From assembly GCA_022572105.1 (NCBI GenBank), contig JACZWN010000026.1, positions 1 through 21,786 on the forward strand: a DNA stretch of 21,786 nucleotides, in the 5' to 3' direction. A program made the position numbers and the translations under genes. Of the stretch, positions 14,614-21,149 are shown piece after piece; within the stretch, counting starts at the first letter, position 1; every line of letters starts with the position of its first letter. The DNA comes from Pseudomonadota bacterium. GTDB taxonomy: Bacteria; Pseudomonadota; Alphaproteobacteria; Kiloniellales; J153. Under the pieces are notes generated by a model, which ran no database searches, was not told the DNA's origin, and saw only the letters and a program-made list of their open reading frames with translations.

Positions 14614-15225
14614 TCAGCCGGACAGCCAGGGCTGTTCCAGGCGCTGCTTGGCCTCGTAGTCGTCGATCTTGGCCACCTTCTCCAGGCTCAGCCCGATGTC
14701 GTCCAAGCCGTTCAGCAGGCAGTGCTTGCGGAACGGGTCGACCTCGAAATGGAGTGTGCCGCCGTCCGGGCCGGTGATCTCTTGGCTTTCCAGATCCACG
14801 GTGACGACCGCGTTGGCGCCGCGCTGGGCGTCGTCCATCAAGAGGTCGACCTCGGCCTTGGGCAGCTCGACCGGCAGGATGCCGTTCTTGAAGCAGTTGT
14901 TGTAGAAGATGTCGCCGAAGGAGGGCGCGATCACGCAGCGGATGCCGGCGTCCAAGAGCGCCCAGGGCGCGTGCTCGCGCGACGAGCCGCAGCCGAAGTT
15001 CGCGCCCGTGATCAGGATTTGCGCGTGCCTATAGGCCGGCTCGTCGAGGACGAAGCCGGGCTTGGGCTTGCCCTGCTCGTCGAAGCGCATTTCGTAGAAC
15101 AGGCCCTCGGCAAGGCCGGTGCGCTTGATGGTGCGCAGGAACTGCTTGGGGATGATCTTGTCGGTGTCGACGTTGATCATCGGCAAGGGCGCCGCCGTGG
15201 CGCTCAGTTTGGTGAAGCTTTCCAT
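14614..15225 (-). CDS. leuD: 3-isopropylmalate dehydratase small subunit
   Basis: A 203-residue swivelling-domain subunit that pairs with LeuC to isomerise 2- to 3-isopropylmalate. The start MESFTKLSATAAPLP, NVDTDKIIPKQFL (18-30), the active-site loop GANFGCGSSREHAPWAL (74-90) and PSFGDIFYNNCFKNGILPV (101-119) are family hallmarks. The open frame continues upstream to 15855 in the leuC antiframe. The correct ATG is 15225, 11 nt after the leuC stop and preceded by GAGAGAGAA. Full length for the family. Confidence 0.96.
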   Translation of the reverse strand: MESFTKLSATAAPLPMINVDTDKIIPKQFLRTIKRTGLAEGLFYEMRFDEQGKPKPGFVLDEPAYRHAQILITGANFGCGSSREHAPWALLDAGIRCVIAPSFGDIFYNNCFKNGILPVELPKAEVDLLMDDAQRGANAVVTVDLESQEITGPDGGTLHFEVDPFRKHCLLNGLDDIGLSLEKVAKIDDYEAKQRLEQPWLSG

Positions 15226-15236
15226 GGATTCTCTCT

Positions 15237-16640
15237 CTACCCCAGCTCGCGCACGTCGGCGATGTGGCCGGCGATGGCGGCGGCGGCGGCCATGGCGGGG
15301 CTCATCAGGTGGGTGCGCCCGCCGCGCCCCTGGCGGCCCTCGAAGTTGCGGTTCGAGGTCGAGGCGCAGCGCTCGCCCGGCTCGAGCTTGTCGGCGTTCA
15401 TGGCCAGGCACATGGAGCAGCCCGGATCGCGCCAGTCGAAGCCGGCCTCGATGAAGATCCGGTCCAGGCCCTCCGCCTCGGCCTGGTGCTTCACCAGGCC
15501 CGAGCCGGGCACGATCATGGCGTAGACGTGGTCGGCCACCTGGCGTCCCTCGGCGACCTGCGCGGCCTCGCGCAGGTCCTCGATGCGCCCGTTGGTGCAG
15601 GAGCCGATGAAGGCCTTGTCGATCCGGATCTCGGTCATCGGCGTGCCGGCGGTGAGCGCCATGTATTCCAGCGAGCGCACCATGGACTGGCGCTTGGCGT
15701 CGTCGGGCGCGCTCGCCGGGTCGGGCACGGACCCGGTCACCGGCACCACGTCCTCCGGGCTCGTGCCCCAGGTGACCTGTGGCGCGATCTCGGCGGCGTC
15801 CAAGGTCACCTCCTTGTCGTAGCGCGCGCCCGGATCGGAGGGCAGGGACTTCCAATGGCTAAGCGCGATTTCCCACTGACCGGCCTTGGGCGCCATGGGC
15901 CGGCCCTTGAGGTAGTCGAAGGTGGTCTCGTCGGGCGCCACCAGCCCGGCGCGCGCGCCGGCCTCGATGGTCATGTTGGAGACCGTCATGCGCCCTTCCA
16001 TGGACAGTTGCCGGACCGCCGCGCCGGCGTACTCGATGACGTGGCCGGTGCCCCCCGCGGTGCCTATTTTCCCGATAATAGCCAGGATCAGGTCCTTGGC
16101 GGTGGTGCCGAGCGCGCGCGCGCCGTCCACGGTGACGCGCATGTTCCGGGCCGGCTTCTGAATCAGCGTCTGGGTCGCCAGCACGTGCTCGACCTCGGAG
16201 GTGCCGATGCCGAAGGCGAGCGCCCCGAAGGCGCCGTGGGTCGCGGTGTGGGAATCGCCGCACACGATGGTCGAACCCGGCAGCGTGAAGCCCTGTTCCG
16301 GGCCGACCACGTGGACGATGCCGTTGCGCGCGTCGGGCACGTCGAACAGCGGCACGCCGAATTCGGCGCAGTTCCGGCGCAACGTCTCGATCTGGAGGCG
16401 CGAGTCCTCGGCCATCTCGGTCCCCTTGGGGTCGGTCGAGATGTTGTGGTCGATGACCGCGAGCGTCGCGTCCGGGCGCCGGATCCCGCGCCCCGCGAGG
16501 CGCAGGCCCTCGAAGGCCTGCGGGCTGGTTACCTCGTGGACCAGGTGGCGGTCGATATAGATCAGGCAGGTGCCGTCGTCTTGACGGTCGACCAGGTGGC
16601 TTTCCCAGATCTTGTCGAACAGGGTGCGCGGCTCGCTCAT
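15237..16640 (-). CDS. leuC: 3-isopropylmalate dehydratase large subunit
   Basis: A 467-residue aconitase-family subunit with a [4Fe-4S] cluster. The cluster ligands are Cys348 (IGSCTNGR) and Cys408 and Cys411 (PGCSMCLAMN). Other family motifs are CGDSHTATHGAFGALAFGIGTSEVEH split over 127-152 and GRPMAPK (246-252). Full length. First gene of the leuC-leuD-leuB unit, with its own promoter candidate (16743-16771) and a leader hairpin (16690-16710), downstream of rplS on the same strand. Confidence 0.97.
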   Translation of the reverse strand: MSEPRTLFDKIWESHLVDRQDDGTCLIYIDRHLVHEVTSPQAFEGLRLAGRGIRRPDATLAVIDHNISTDPKGTEMAEDSRLQIETLRRNCAEFGVPLFDVPDARNGIVHVVGPEQGFTLPGSTIVCGDSHTATHGAFGALAFGIGTSEVEHVLATQTLIQKPARNMRVTVDGARALGTTAKDLILAIIGKIGTAGGTGHVIEYAGAAVRQLSMEGRMTVSNMTIEAGARAGLVAPDETTFDYLKGRPMAPKAGQWEIALSHWKSLPSDPGARYDKEVTLDAAEIAPQVTWGTSPEDVVPVTGSVPDPASAPDDAKRQSMVRSLEYMALTAGTPMTEIRIDKAFIGSCTNGRIEDLREAAQVAEGRQVADHVYAMIVPGSGLVKHQAEAEGLDRIFIEAGFDWRDPGCSMCLAMNADKLEPGERCASTSNRNFEGRQGRGGRTHLMSPAMAAAAAIAGHIADVRELG

Positions 16641-16689
16641 CTCGCTCGTTCCTCGTTACGCCCGGGTTTGCGTACCGTTGCCCCGCCCC

Positions 16690-16710
16690 GGCCCGCGGGA
16701 GCCCGCGGCC
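16690..16710 (-). repeat. GC-rich hairpin in the leuC leader
   Basis: GGCC-C-GCGGG (16690-16699) pairs with CCCGC-GGCC (16702-16710) as a 9-bp stem with one bulged base and a 2-nt loop. On the plus strand CTTTT follows, but genes here run on the minus strand, where no U-run follows. I see no leader peptide with Leu codons, so classical leu attenuation is not supported. Confidence 0.4.
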
Positions 16711-16742
16711 CTTTTACAGAGCCGTCCGATTTCGGGGGCCGT

Positions 16743-16771
16743 AGAATAACGCTTCGCCCGAACCGGCGCAA
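16743..16771 (-). promoter_or_regulatory. Sigma-70-like promoter of leuCDB
   Basis: On the minus strand TTGCGC (16771-16766) and TATTCT (16748-16743) are separated by 17 nt. The leader to the leuC ATG would be about 95 nt. The -35 abuts imperfect tandem repeats at 16770-16814. Confidence 0.5.
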
Positions 16772-16814
16772 AGGGGACTCGGGCAAAAGGGACTCGGGCG
16801 CAAGGGACCGGGGA
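16770..16814. repeat. Imperfect tandem repeat between rplS and leuC
   Basis: Three degenerate units of about 16 bp with the core AAGGGGACTCGGGC follow one another (AAAGGGGACTCGGGC, AAAAGGGACTCGGGCGC, AAGGGACCGGGG). They abut the -35 of the leuC promoter candidate. Confidence 0.5.
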
Positions 16815-16827
16815 AACGGGAAAAGCG

Positions 16828-17343
16828 TTACGCTTTGCCCTTTTTCTTACCCTTACCCTTGCCCTTGCCCTTGCCCTTGCCCTTGCCCTTGCCCGCATTG
16901 CCGCTCGCCTTCAGGGCCGCCTGGGCGGCGGCGCGCGCGGCGGTGGCGGCGGCGCGCTCGGCCGCGGTCGCCTTGCCGGCGGCACCCGTGGTCTTCTCCG
17001 AAATGCGCGCCGACTTGCCGCGCCGGCCGCGCAGGTAATAGAGCTTGGCCCGGCGCACGTCGCCCCGGCGCACGAGTTCGATGGAATCGATGCGCGGGCT
17101 GTAGAGCGGGAAGATCCGTTCCACGCCCTCGTTGTGGGAGATCTTACGCACCGTGAACGAGGAGTTTAGGCCGCGGTTCTTGCGCGCGATGCAGACGCCC
17201 TCGAAGACCTGGATGCGTTCGCGCGCGCCTTCGGTGACCTTGACGTTGACGCGCAGCGTGTCGCCGGGGCTGAAATCGGGGATCTCGCGCCCCGCGCTCA
17301 GCTTGGCGACCTGCTCCTGCTCGAGCTTTTCGATCGTGTTCAT
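16828..17343 (-). CDS. rplS: Ribosomal protein bL19 with long basic C-terminal tail
   Basis: A 171-residue protein of the large ribosomal subunit (30S/50S interface). The core is standard: FSPGDTLRVNVKVTEG, RIQVFEGVCIARKNRG, FTVRKISHNEGVERIFPLYSP, then VRRGDVRRAKLYYLRGRRGK. The family is usually about 115-130 residues. Here an Ala-rich segment (AAERAAATAARAAAQAAL) and eight consecutive Gly-Lys pairs plus KKGKA are added. The Gly-Lys run is encoded by a hexanucleotide repeat (16846-16893). The ATG overlaps the trmD stop codon in ATGA, so translation is probably coupled. Confidence 0.96.
   Translation of the reverse strand: MNTIEKLEQEQVAKLSAGREIPDFSPGDTLRVNVKVTEGARERIQVFEGVCIARKNRGLNSSFTVRKISHNEGVERIFPLYSPRIDSIELVRRGDVRRAKLYYLRGRRGKSARISEKTTGAAGKATAAERAAATAARAAAQAALKASGNAGKGKGKGKGKGKGKGKKKGKA
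16846..16893 (-). repeat. Hexanucleotide repeat encoding (Gly-Lys)8 in rplS
   Basis: The coding strand reads six GGCAAG units followed by two GGTAAG units, in frame. Gain or loss of units would change tail length by two residues without a frameshift. Confidence 0.9.
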
Positions 17344-18110
17344 GGTTCTCGTCCTTCGCCCTCGTCTCGGTCCTTCAGATAGTGCGCCCAGAGGTCCGGC
17401 CGCCGCTCCTCGGTAATCCGTTCCGCCTGCCCCTGGCGCCAGCGGCGGACCTTCTCGTGGTGCCCCGAGGTCAGCACCTGGGGCACCTTGCGCCCGCGCC
17501 ACGCGGCCGGGCGCGTGTAGTGCGGGTACTCCAGCAGGCCCCGCTCGAAGCTCTCCTCGGCCGGGCTCGCCTCGTTGCCCACGACCCCGGGCAGCAGGCG
17601 CACGACCGCGTCCATCAGCCCCAGCGCCGCCGGCTCGCCGCCGGACAGCACATAGTCGCCGAGGCTCACCTCGGCAACCCCGTGCGCTTCCAGCACCCGC
17701 TCGTCGACCCCCTCGTAACGGCCGCACAGCAGGATCGCGCCCGGGCCCGCGGCCAGCTCGCGCACCAGCGCCTGGGTCAGCAGGCGCCCGCGCGGCGAGA
17801 GGTAGATGGCCGGCCCCGGTCCTTGCGCCTTTGCGGCCTCGAGCGCCGCATCGACCACGTCCGGGCGCATGACCATGCCGGCCCCGCCGCCGAAGGGCGC
17901 GTCGTCGACGGAGCGGTGTTTATCGCGCGCGAAGTCCCGGATGTCCAGGACCCGCAGCGCCCACAAATCCCGCTCCAGCGCCTTTCCGGCCAGGCTGGCG
18001 CCCAAGTGCCCCGGAAACATCTCCGGGAAGATGGTCAGCACCGTGGCGGTCCAGGGCGGCTTCCGTCTCGCCGTCGCCGCGCCGTCTCGCGTCGCCTCGT
18101 CCGCGCTCAT
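17340..18110 (-). CDS. trmD: tRNA (guanine-N1-)-methyltransferase TrmD
   Basis: A 256-residue SPOUT-class enzyme that uses S-adenosylmethionine to make m1G37 in tRNAs, preventing +1 frameshifts. LTIFPEMFPGHLG (25-37), DDAPFGGGAGM (69-79), the knot YLSPRGR (103-109), LLCGRYEGVDERV (127-139), SLGDYVLSGGEPAA (149-162) and LEYPHYTRP (193-201) are clear. By remembered alignment with E. coli TrmD, the catalytic Asp169 position (in EDSF) is Glu186 here (AEESFERGLLEY). The N-terminus has about 18 extra residues, but AGGAG lies about 5 nt before this ATG and supports it. It follows rimM by 116 nt and overlaps rplS by 4 nt. Confidence 0.96.
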   Translation of the reverse strand: MSADEATRDGAATARRKPPWTATVLTIFPEMFPGHLGASLAGKALERDLWALRVLDIRDFARDKHRSVDDAPFGGGAGMVMRPDVVDAALEAAKAQGPGPAIYLSPRGRLLTQALVRELAAGPGAILLCGRYEGVDERVLEAHGVAEVSLGDYVLSGGEPAALGLMDAVVRLLPGVVGNEASPAEESFERGLLEYPHYTRPAAWRGRKVPQVLTSGHHEKVRRWRQGQAERITEERRPDLWAHYLKDRDEGEGREP

Positions 18111-18203
18111 GGGTGCTCCTAAAGCCGCGGCCGGGGCCGCGCTTTATGACCCTTGCCGGCCGCCGTGTCCAGTCCCCCGCGCCGCGCCGTCCGCCCGATC
18201 GAT

Positions 18204-18236
18204 CCGGCCCGATCAGTCCGGCCCGATCAGTCCGGC
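18204..18236. repeat. Tandem 14-bp repeat covering the rimM stop codon
   Basis: CCGGCCCGATCAGT occurs at 18204-18217 and 18218-18231, with a partial third unit (CCGGC) to 18236. The rimM stop codon (18227-18229) lies in the second unit. Confidence 0.75.
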
Positions 18237-18751
18237 TGGGTCTCCGTCTCCTCGGGCGGCTCGACCACCAGGCGGCCGCCGGCCGGATCGACGAGCGGCA
18301 CCGCCGCCTTGGTGAAGGGGACGAGCAGGGTTTCCTCGTCCGGCCGCTCGATCTCCAGAATGTCGCCGGCGCCGAAGTTCTGCACCGCCGCGACCCTGCC
18401 CAGAGGCGTGCCGGCGCGGTCCTCCACGGCGAGGCCGATCAGGTCGGCGTGGTAATACTCCTCGTCCTCGGGCTCGGGCAGGGCGGCGCGCGCTATGTAG
18501 AGCCGGGCGCCGCGCAACGCCCGCGCCGCGTCGCGGTCGCCGACACCCTCGATCCGGGCGAGCAGCACACCCTTGGCCCGGCCGGTCACCGCCACCTGGT
18601 AGCGCCGCGCGCCGCTCTCGTCGGTGAGCGCGCCGTAAGCGGTCAGGTTCGCGGGGTCCGCCGTGAAGCTCTTGATCTTCACCAGGCCCCGCACCCCGTG
18701 CGCGCCCGCGATCACGCCGACGCAGAGCCGCTCACCCTGGGCCGCGGCCAT
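18227..18751 (-). CDS. rimM: 16S rRNA processing/30S maturation protein RimM
   Basis: A 174-residue assembly factor for the 30S head, which binds uS19. The N-terminal RimM barrel begins CVGVIAGAHGVRGLVKIKSFT (10-30). The C-terminal PRC barrel carries EEYYHADLIGLAVED and GRVAAVQNFGAGDILEI, then LLVPF and VPLVDPAGGRLVVEPP. Length is normal. It starts 9 nt after the rpsP stop; GGAGG sits very close to the ATG and AAGGAGGG a little further upstream, so re-initiation after rpsP is likely. The stop codon lies in a tandem repeat, and the last residues (ETETQPD) look dispensable. Confidence 0.95.
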   Translation of the reverse strand: MAAAQGERLCVGVIAGAHGVRGLVKIKSFTADPANLTAYGALTDESGARRYQVAVTGRAKGVLLARIEGVGDRDAARALRGARLYIARAALPEPEDEEYYHADLIGLAVEDRAGTPLGRVAAVQNFGAGDILEIERPDEETLLVPFTKAAVPLVDPAGGRLVVEPPEETETQPD

Positions 18752-18760
18752 GACCTCCGG

Positions 18761-19468
18761 CTAGCCCTCCTTTTTGTCGTCTTCGCCCTCGGCTTCGGCC
18801 GGGGTCTCCTCCGCCGGAGCCTTCTCCGCCGGAGTCTCCTGCGTTGGAGCGGTTTCCTCGGCCGGGGCCTCCTCGGCGGGCGCCTCGGGAGCCGCCTCTT
18901 CCGCCGGCGCGGCTTCTTCCGCCGGCGCCTCCGCAACTTCCTCGGCCGGCGCCTCCGCGGTTTCCTCGGCCGCCGCTTCCGCTGCCTTGGCCTCGGCCGC
19001 CGCCGCTTCCTCCGCGGCCGCTTCTTCGGCCTTCTTGGCCGCTTCCTCCGCGGCCACCTCTTCGGCCTTCTTGGCCGCTTCCGCGTCGTGCGCCTCGGAG
19101 GCCGCGTGCGCCTCGGTCGACTGGGCCTCCTTCTGCGCCGCGGCCTCGGCCGCGCGGCGCTCCAGCTCTTTCTTTCTCGGCTGGTTCTGCTTGGTCTGCG
19201 TCGCGATCTCCGGCATGGGGATGATGTTGGCCTGGCCCAGGAAGCGGGCGACCCGGTCGCTCGGCGTGGCGCCCAGCGAGAGCCAGTGGCGCGCGCGCGC
19301 CTCGTCGAGCCTCAGGCGTTCCGGATGGTCCCGCGGGACCATCGGATTGTAGTGGCCGATCTTCTCGATGAAGCGGCCGTCGCGCGGGCTGCGCGAATCG
19401 GCCACCACGACGCGGTAGAAGGGGCGCTTCTTGGCGCCGCCGCGAGCCAGTCGAATCCTCAAGGACAT
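18761..19468 (-). CDS. rpsP: Ribosomal protein bS16 with very long acidic Ala/Glu tail
   Basis: A 235-residue protein of which only about the first 80 residues are the bS16 core (MSLRIRLARGGAKKRPFYRV, DSRSPRDGRFIEKIGHYNPM, LSLGATPSDRVARFL). The family is usually 75-90 residues. The remainder begins with a short basic segment (KQNQPRKKELERRAAEAAAQ) and becomes an Ala/Glu/Pro-rich low-complexity tail with AEEAAKKAEE and APAEE repeats, ending EGEDDKKEG. Extended bS16 tails are known in some alphaproteobacteria, but this is a long one. Second gene of the operon after ffh, before rimM. A GAGAGAA-type ribosome-binding site precedes the ATG. Confidence 0.95.
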   Translation of the reverse strand: MSLRIRLARGGAKKRPFYRVVVADSRSPRDGRFIEKIGHYNPMVPRDHPERLRLDEARARHWLSLGATPSDRVARFLGQANIIPMPEIATQTKQNQPRKKELERRAAEAAAQKEAQSTEAHAASEAHDAEAAKKAEEVAAEEAAKKAEEAAAEEAAAAEAKAAEAAAEETAEAPAEEVAEAPAEEAAPAEEAAPEAPAEEAPAEETAPTQETPAEKAPAEETPAEAEGEDDKKEG

Positions 19469-19522
19469 GGGTTCTCTCTTTCCTTCTTTTCGATCGAACG
19501 ATGTTCCGGTCGCTGTCGCAAT

Positions 19523-20893
19523 CTAGCGCGCAAAGCCGCCGCTCGGCGGCAGCAAGCCGCTCAGGCCGCCGCGCATCAGGCCTTTCTTGCTCATCTTGCT
19601 CACCCGCTTGACCATGCGGCTGGCTTCCTTGTGCTGCTTCAAGAGCTTGTTGATCTCCTGCACCGTGGTGCCCGAGCCGGCGGCGACGCGCTGCTTGCGG
19701 CTCGCCTTGATGATCTCGGGCCGGCGCCGCTCACGCGGCGTCATGGACGACAGGATGGCGAGCTGCCGCTTGACCATGCCGTCGTCGAAATTGGCGTTCT
19801 TGATCTGGGCCTGCTGGGCCCTGGACATGCCGGGCAGCAGTTTGAGCATGTCCGAGAGCCCGCCCATCTTCTGCATCTGCTTGAGCTGCTGGCCCAGGTC
19901 GTCGAGGTCGAACCTGCCCTTCTCGAGCTTCTTGGCGAGCTTCTCGGCCTCTTCCTGCTCGATGGTCTCGGCCGCCTTCTCGACCAGGCTGACCACGTCG
20001 CCCATGCCCAGGATGCGCGAAGCGATGCGGTCCGGGTGGAAGTCCTCGATCGCGTCCAGCTTCTCGCCGACGCCGATGAGCTTGATCGGGCAGCCGGTGA
20101 CCGCGCGCATGGACAGCGCCGCGCCGCCGCGCGCGTCGCCGTCGACGCGGGTCAGCATGATGCCGGTCAAGCCGATCTTGTCGTGGAAGGCCCCGGCGAC
20201 GGTGACCGCGTCCTGGCCGGTCATGGCGTCGGCCACGAGTAGGGTCTCGTGCGGCTTGGCGGCGTCGCGCACGGCGGCGGCCTCGGCCATCATCTCCGCG
20301 TCGACGGCGAGCCGCCCGGCGGTATCCAGGAGGACCACGTCGTAGCCCTCGAGCGCGCCGGTCTGGAGCGCCCGCTTGGCGATGGCCACCGGCGGCTCGC
20401 CGGGGACGGCGTCCAGGCAGCGCACGCCGGTCTGGAGCCCGAGCACCTTGAGCTGCTCCTGCGCGGCCGGGCGGCGCACGTCGAGCGAGGCCATGAGCAC
20501 CTTCTTCTTGGCCTTGTCGCTCAGGCGCAGGCCGATCTTGGCGCAGCTCGTGGTCTTGCCCGAACCCTGCAGGCCGACCAGCAGGATGACGGCCGGCGGC
20601 GGCACGTTGAGGTCCAGCGGCACGGCCTCGGCGCCCAGCATCTCGATCAGGTGATCGTGGACGATCTTGATGACCATCCGGCCGGGCGCGACCGAGCGCA
20701 GCACCTGCTCGCCGACCGCCTTGTCCTTGACCGCCTCGATGAAGTCCTTGACCACCGGCAGGGCCACGTCGGCCTCGAGGAGGGCGACCCGCACCTCGCG
20801 CAGCGCGGCGGTCACGTCGGCCTCGCTCAAGCTGCCGCGCCGCGTCAGCTTGTCGAGCACCTCGCCCAGGCGTTCCTGCAGGCTGTCGAACAT
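19523..20893 (-). CDS. ffh: Signal recognition particle protein Ffh (SRP54)
   Basis: A 456-residue SRP GTPase that binds 4.5S RNA and signal sequences and docks with FtsY. The N domain (1-90) is followed by the G domain with G1 GLQGSGKTT (107-115), DVRRPAA (138-144), DTAGR (190-194) and the specificity motif TRVDGDARGG (248-257), then a Met-rich M domain (QLKQMQKMGGLSDMLKLLPGM, split about 336-360) with the RNA-binding SGTTVQEINKLL region. The G4 motif has Arg in place of the common Lys (T-R-V-D), which I believe is usual in alphaproteobacteria. The ATG follows GAGGACGAG. Upstream are a good promoter and a structured leader of about 125 nt. First gene of ffh-rpsP-rimM-trmD-rplS. Confidence 0.97.
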   Translation of the reverse strand: MFDSLQERLGEVLDKLTRRGSLSEADVTAALREVRVALLEADVALPVVKDFIEAVKDKAVGEQVLRSVAPGRMVIKIVHDHLIEMLGAEAVPLDLNVPPPAVILLVGLQGSGKTTSCAKIGLRLSDKAKKKVLMASLDVRRPAAQEQLKVLGLQTGVRCLDAVPGEPPVAIAKRALQTGALEGYDVVLLDTAGRLAVDAEMMAEAAAVRDAAKPHETLLVADAMTGQDAVTVAGAFHDKIGLTGIMLTRVDGDARGGAALSMRAVTGCPIKLIGVGEKLDAIEDFHPDRIASRILGMGDVVSLVEKAAETIEQEEAEKLAKKLEKGRFDLDDLGQQLKQMQKMGGLSDMLKLLPGMSRAQQAQIKNANFDDGMVKRQLAILSSMTPRERRRPEIIKASRKQRVAAGSGTTVQEINKLLKQHKEASRMVKRVSKMSKKGLMRGGLSGLLPPSGGFAR

Positions 20894-20940
20894 GGCCGTA
20901 GCTCGTCCTCAAATCCAACGCTTCCGCCAAACGGGCAGCG

Positions 20941-20989
20941 CGCCAGTGCGCGAAACTCGCGGACTGGCGGGGCTCCCCGGGAACCGGGG
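20941..20989 (-). promoter_or_regulatory. Two stacked hairpins in the ffh leader
   Basis: CGCCAGT-G-CGCG (20941-20952) pairs with CGCG-G-ACTGGCG (20958-20969) as 11 bp with one G-G mismatch and a 5-nt loop. CCCCGG (20975-20980) pairs with CCGGGG (20984-20989). Both lie between the promoter candidate and the ffh ATG. Confidence 0.55.
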
Positions 20990-21025
20990 TCGCCGGGTTG
21001 CTACCCATGGCGGCTGTCGCGGCGG

Positions 21026-21054
21026 AACATAGGGGCGGCCCGGCCCCGGGTCAA
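21026..21054 (-). promoter_or_regulatory. Sigma-70-like promoter of the ffh operon
   Basis: On the minus strand TTGACC (21054-21049) and TATGTT (21031-21026) are separated by exactly 17 nt. Predicted start is near 21019, about 125 nt upstream of the ffh ATG. Confidence 0.6.
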
Positions 21055-21134
21055 GCGGTCGGGGGAGCTGGGGCAGGGCAAGGGGATAAGGCCGGGAATC
21101 CCCATTGCCCGTGGACTTTGCGGGCTCCCGCGCC

Positions 21135-21140
21135 ATATAA
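21135..21140 (+). promoter_or_regulatory. Possible -10 element just upstream of dapF
   Basis: TATAAC ends 9 nt before the dapF ATG. No convincing -35 or ribosome-binding site was seen, so a very short or absent leader is possible. Confidence 0.3.
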
Positions 21141-21149
21141 CCCGGGGTC

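Noticed and set aside
13301..14659. 452-codon plus-strand open frame opposite leuB
   Set aside because: Antisense shadow of leuB, with no domain.
16846..16893. Short regular repeat as a CRISPR or telomere-like array
   Set aside because: Units are 6 bp without spacers and are in frame within rplS.
15264..17156. 630-codon plus-strand open frame opposite leuC and rplS
   Set aside because: Antisense to leuC and rplS, which have full motif sets; includes translated low-complexity repeats.
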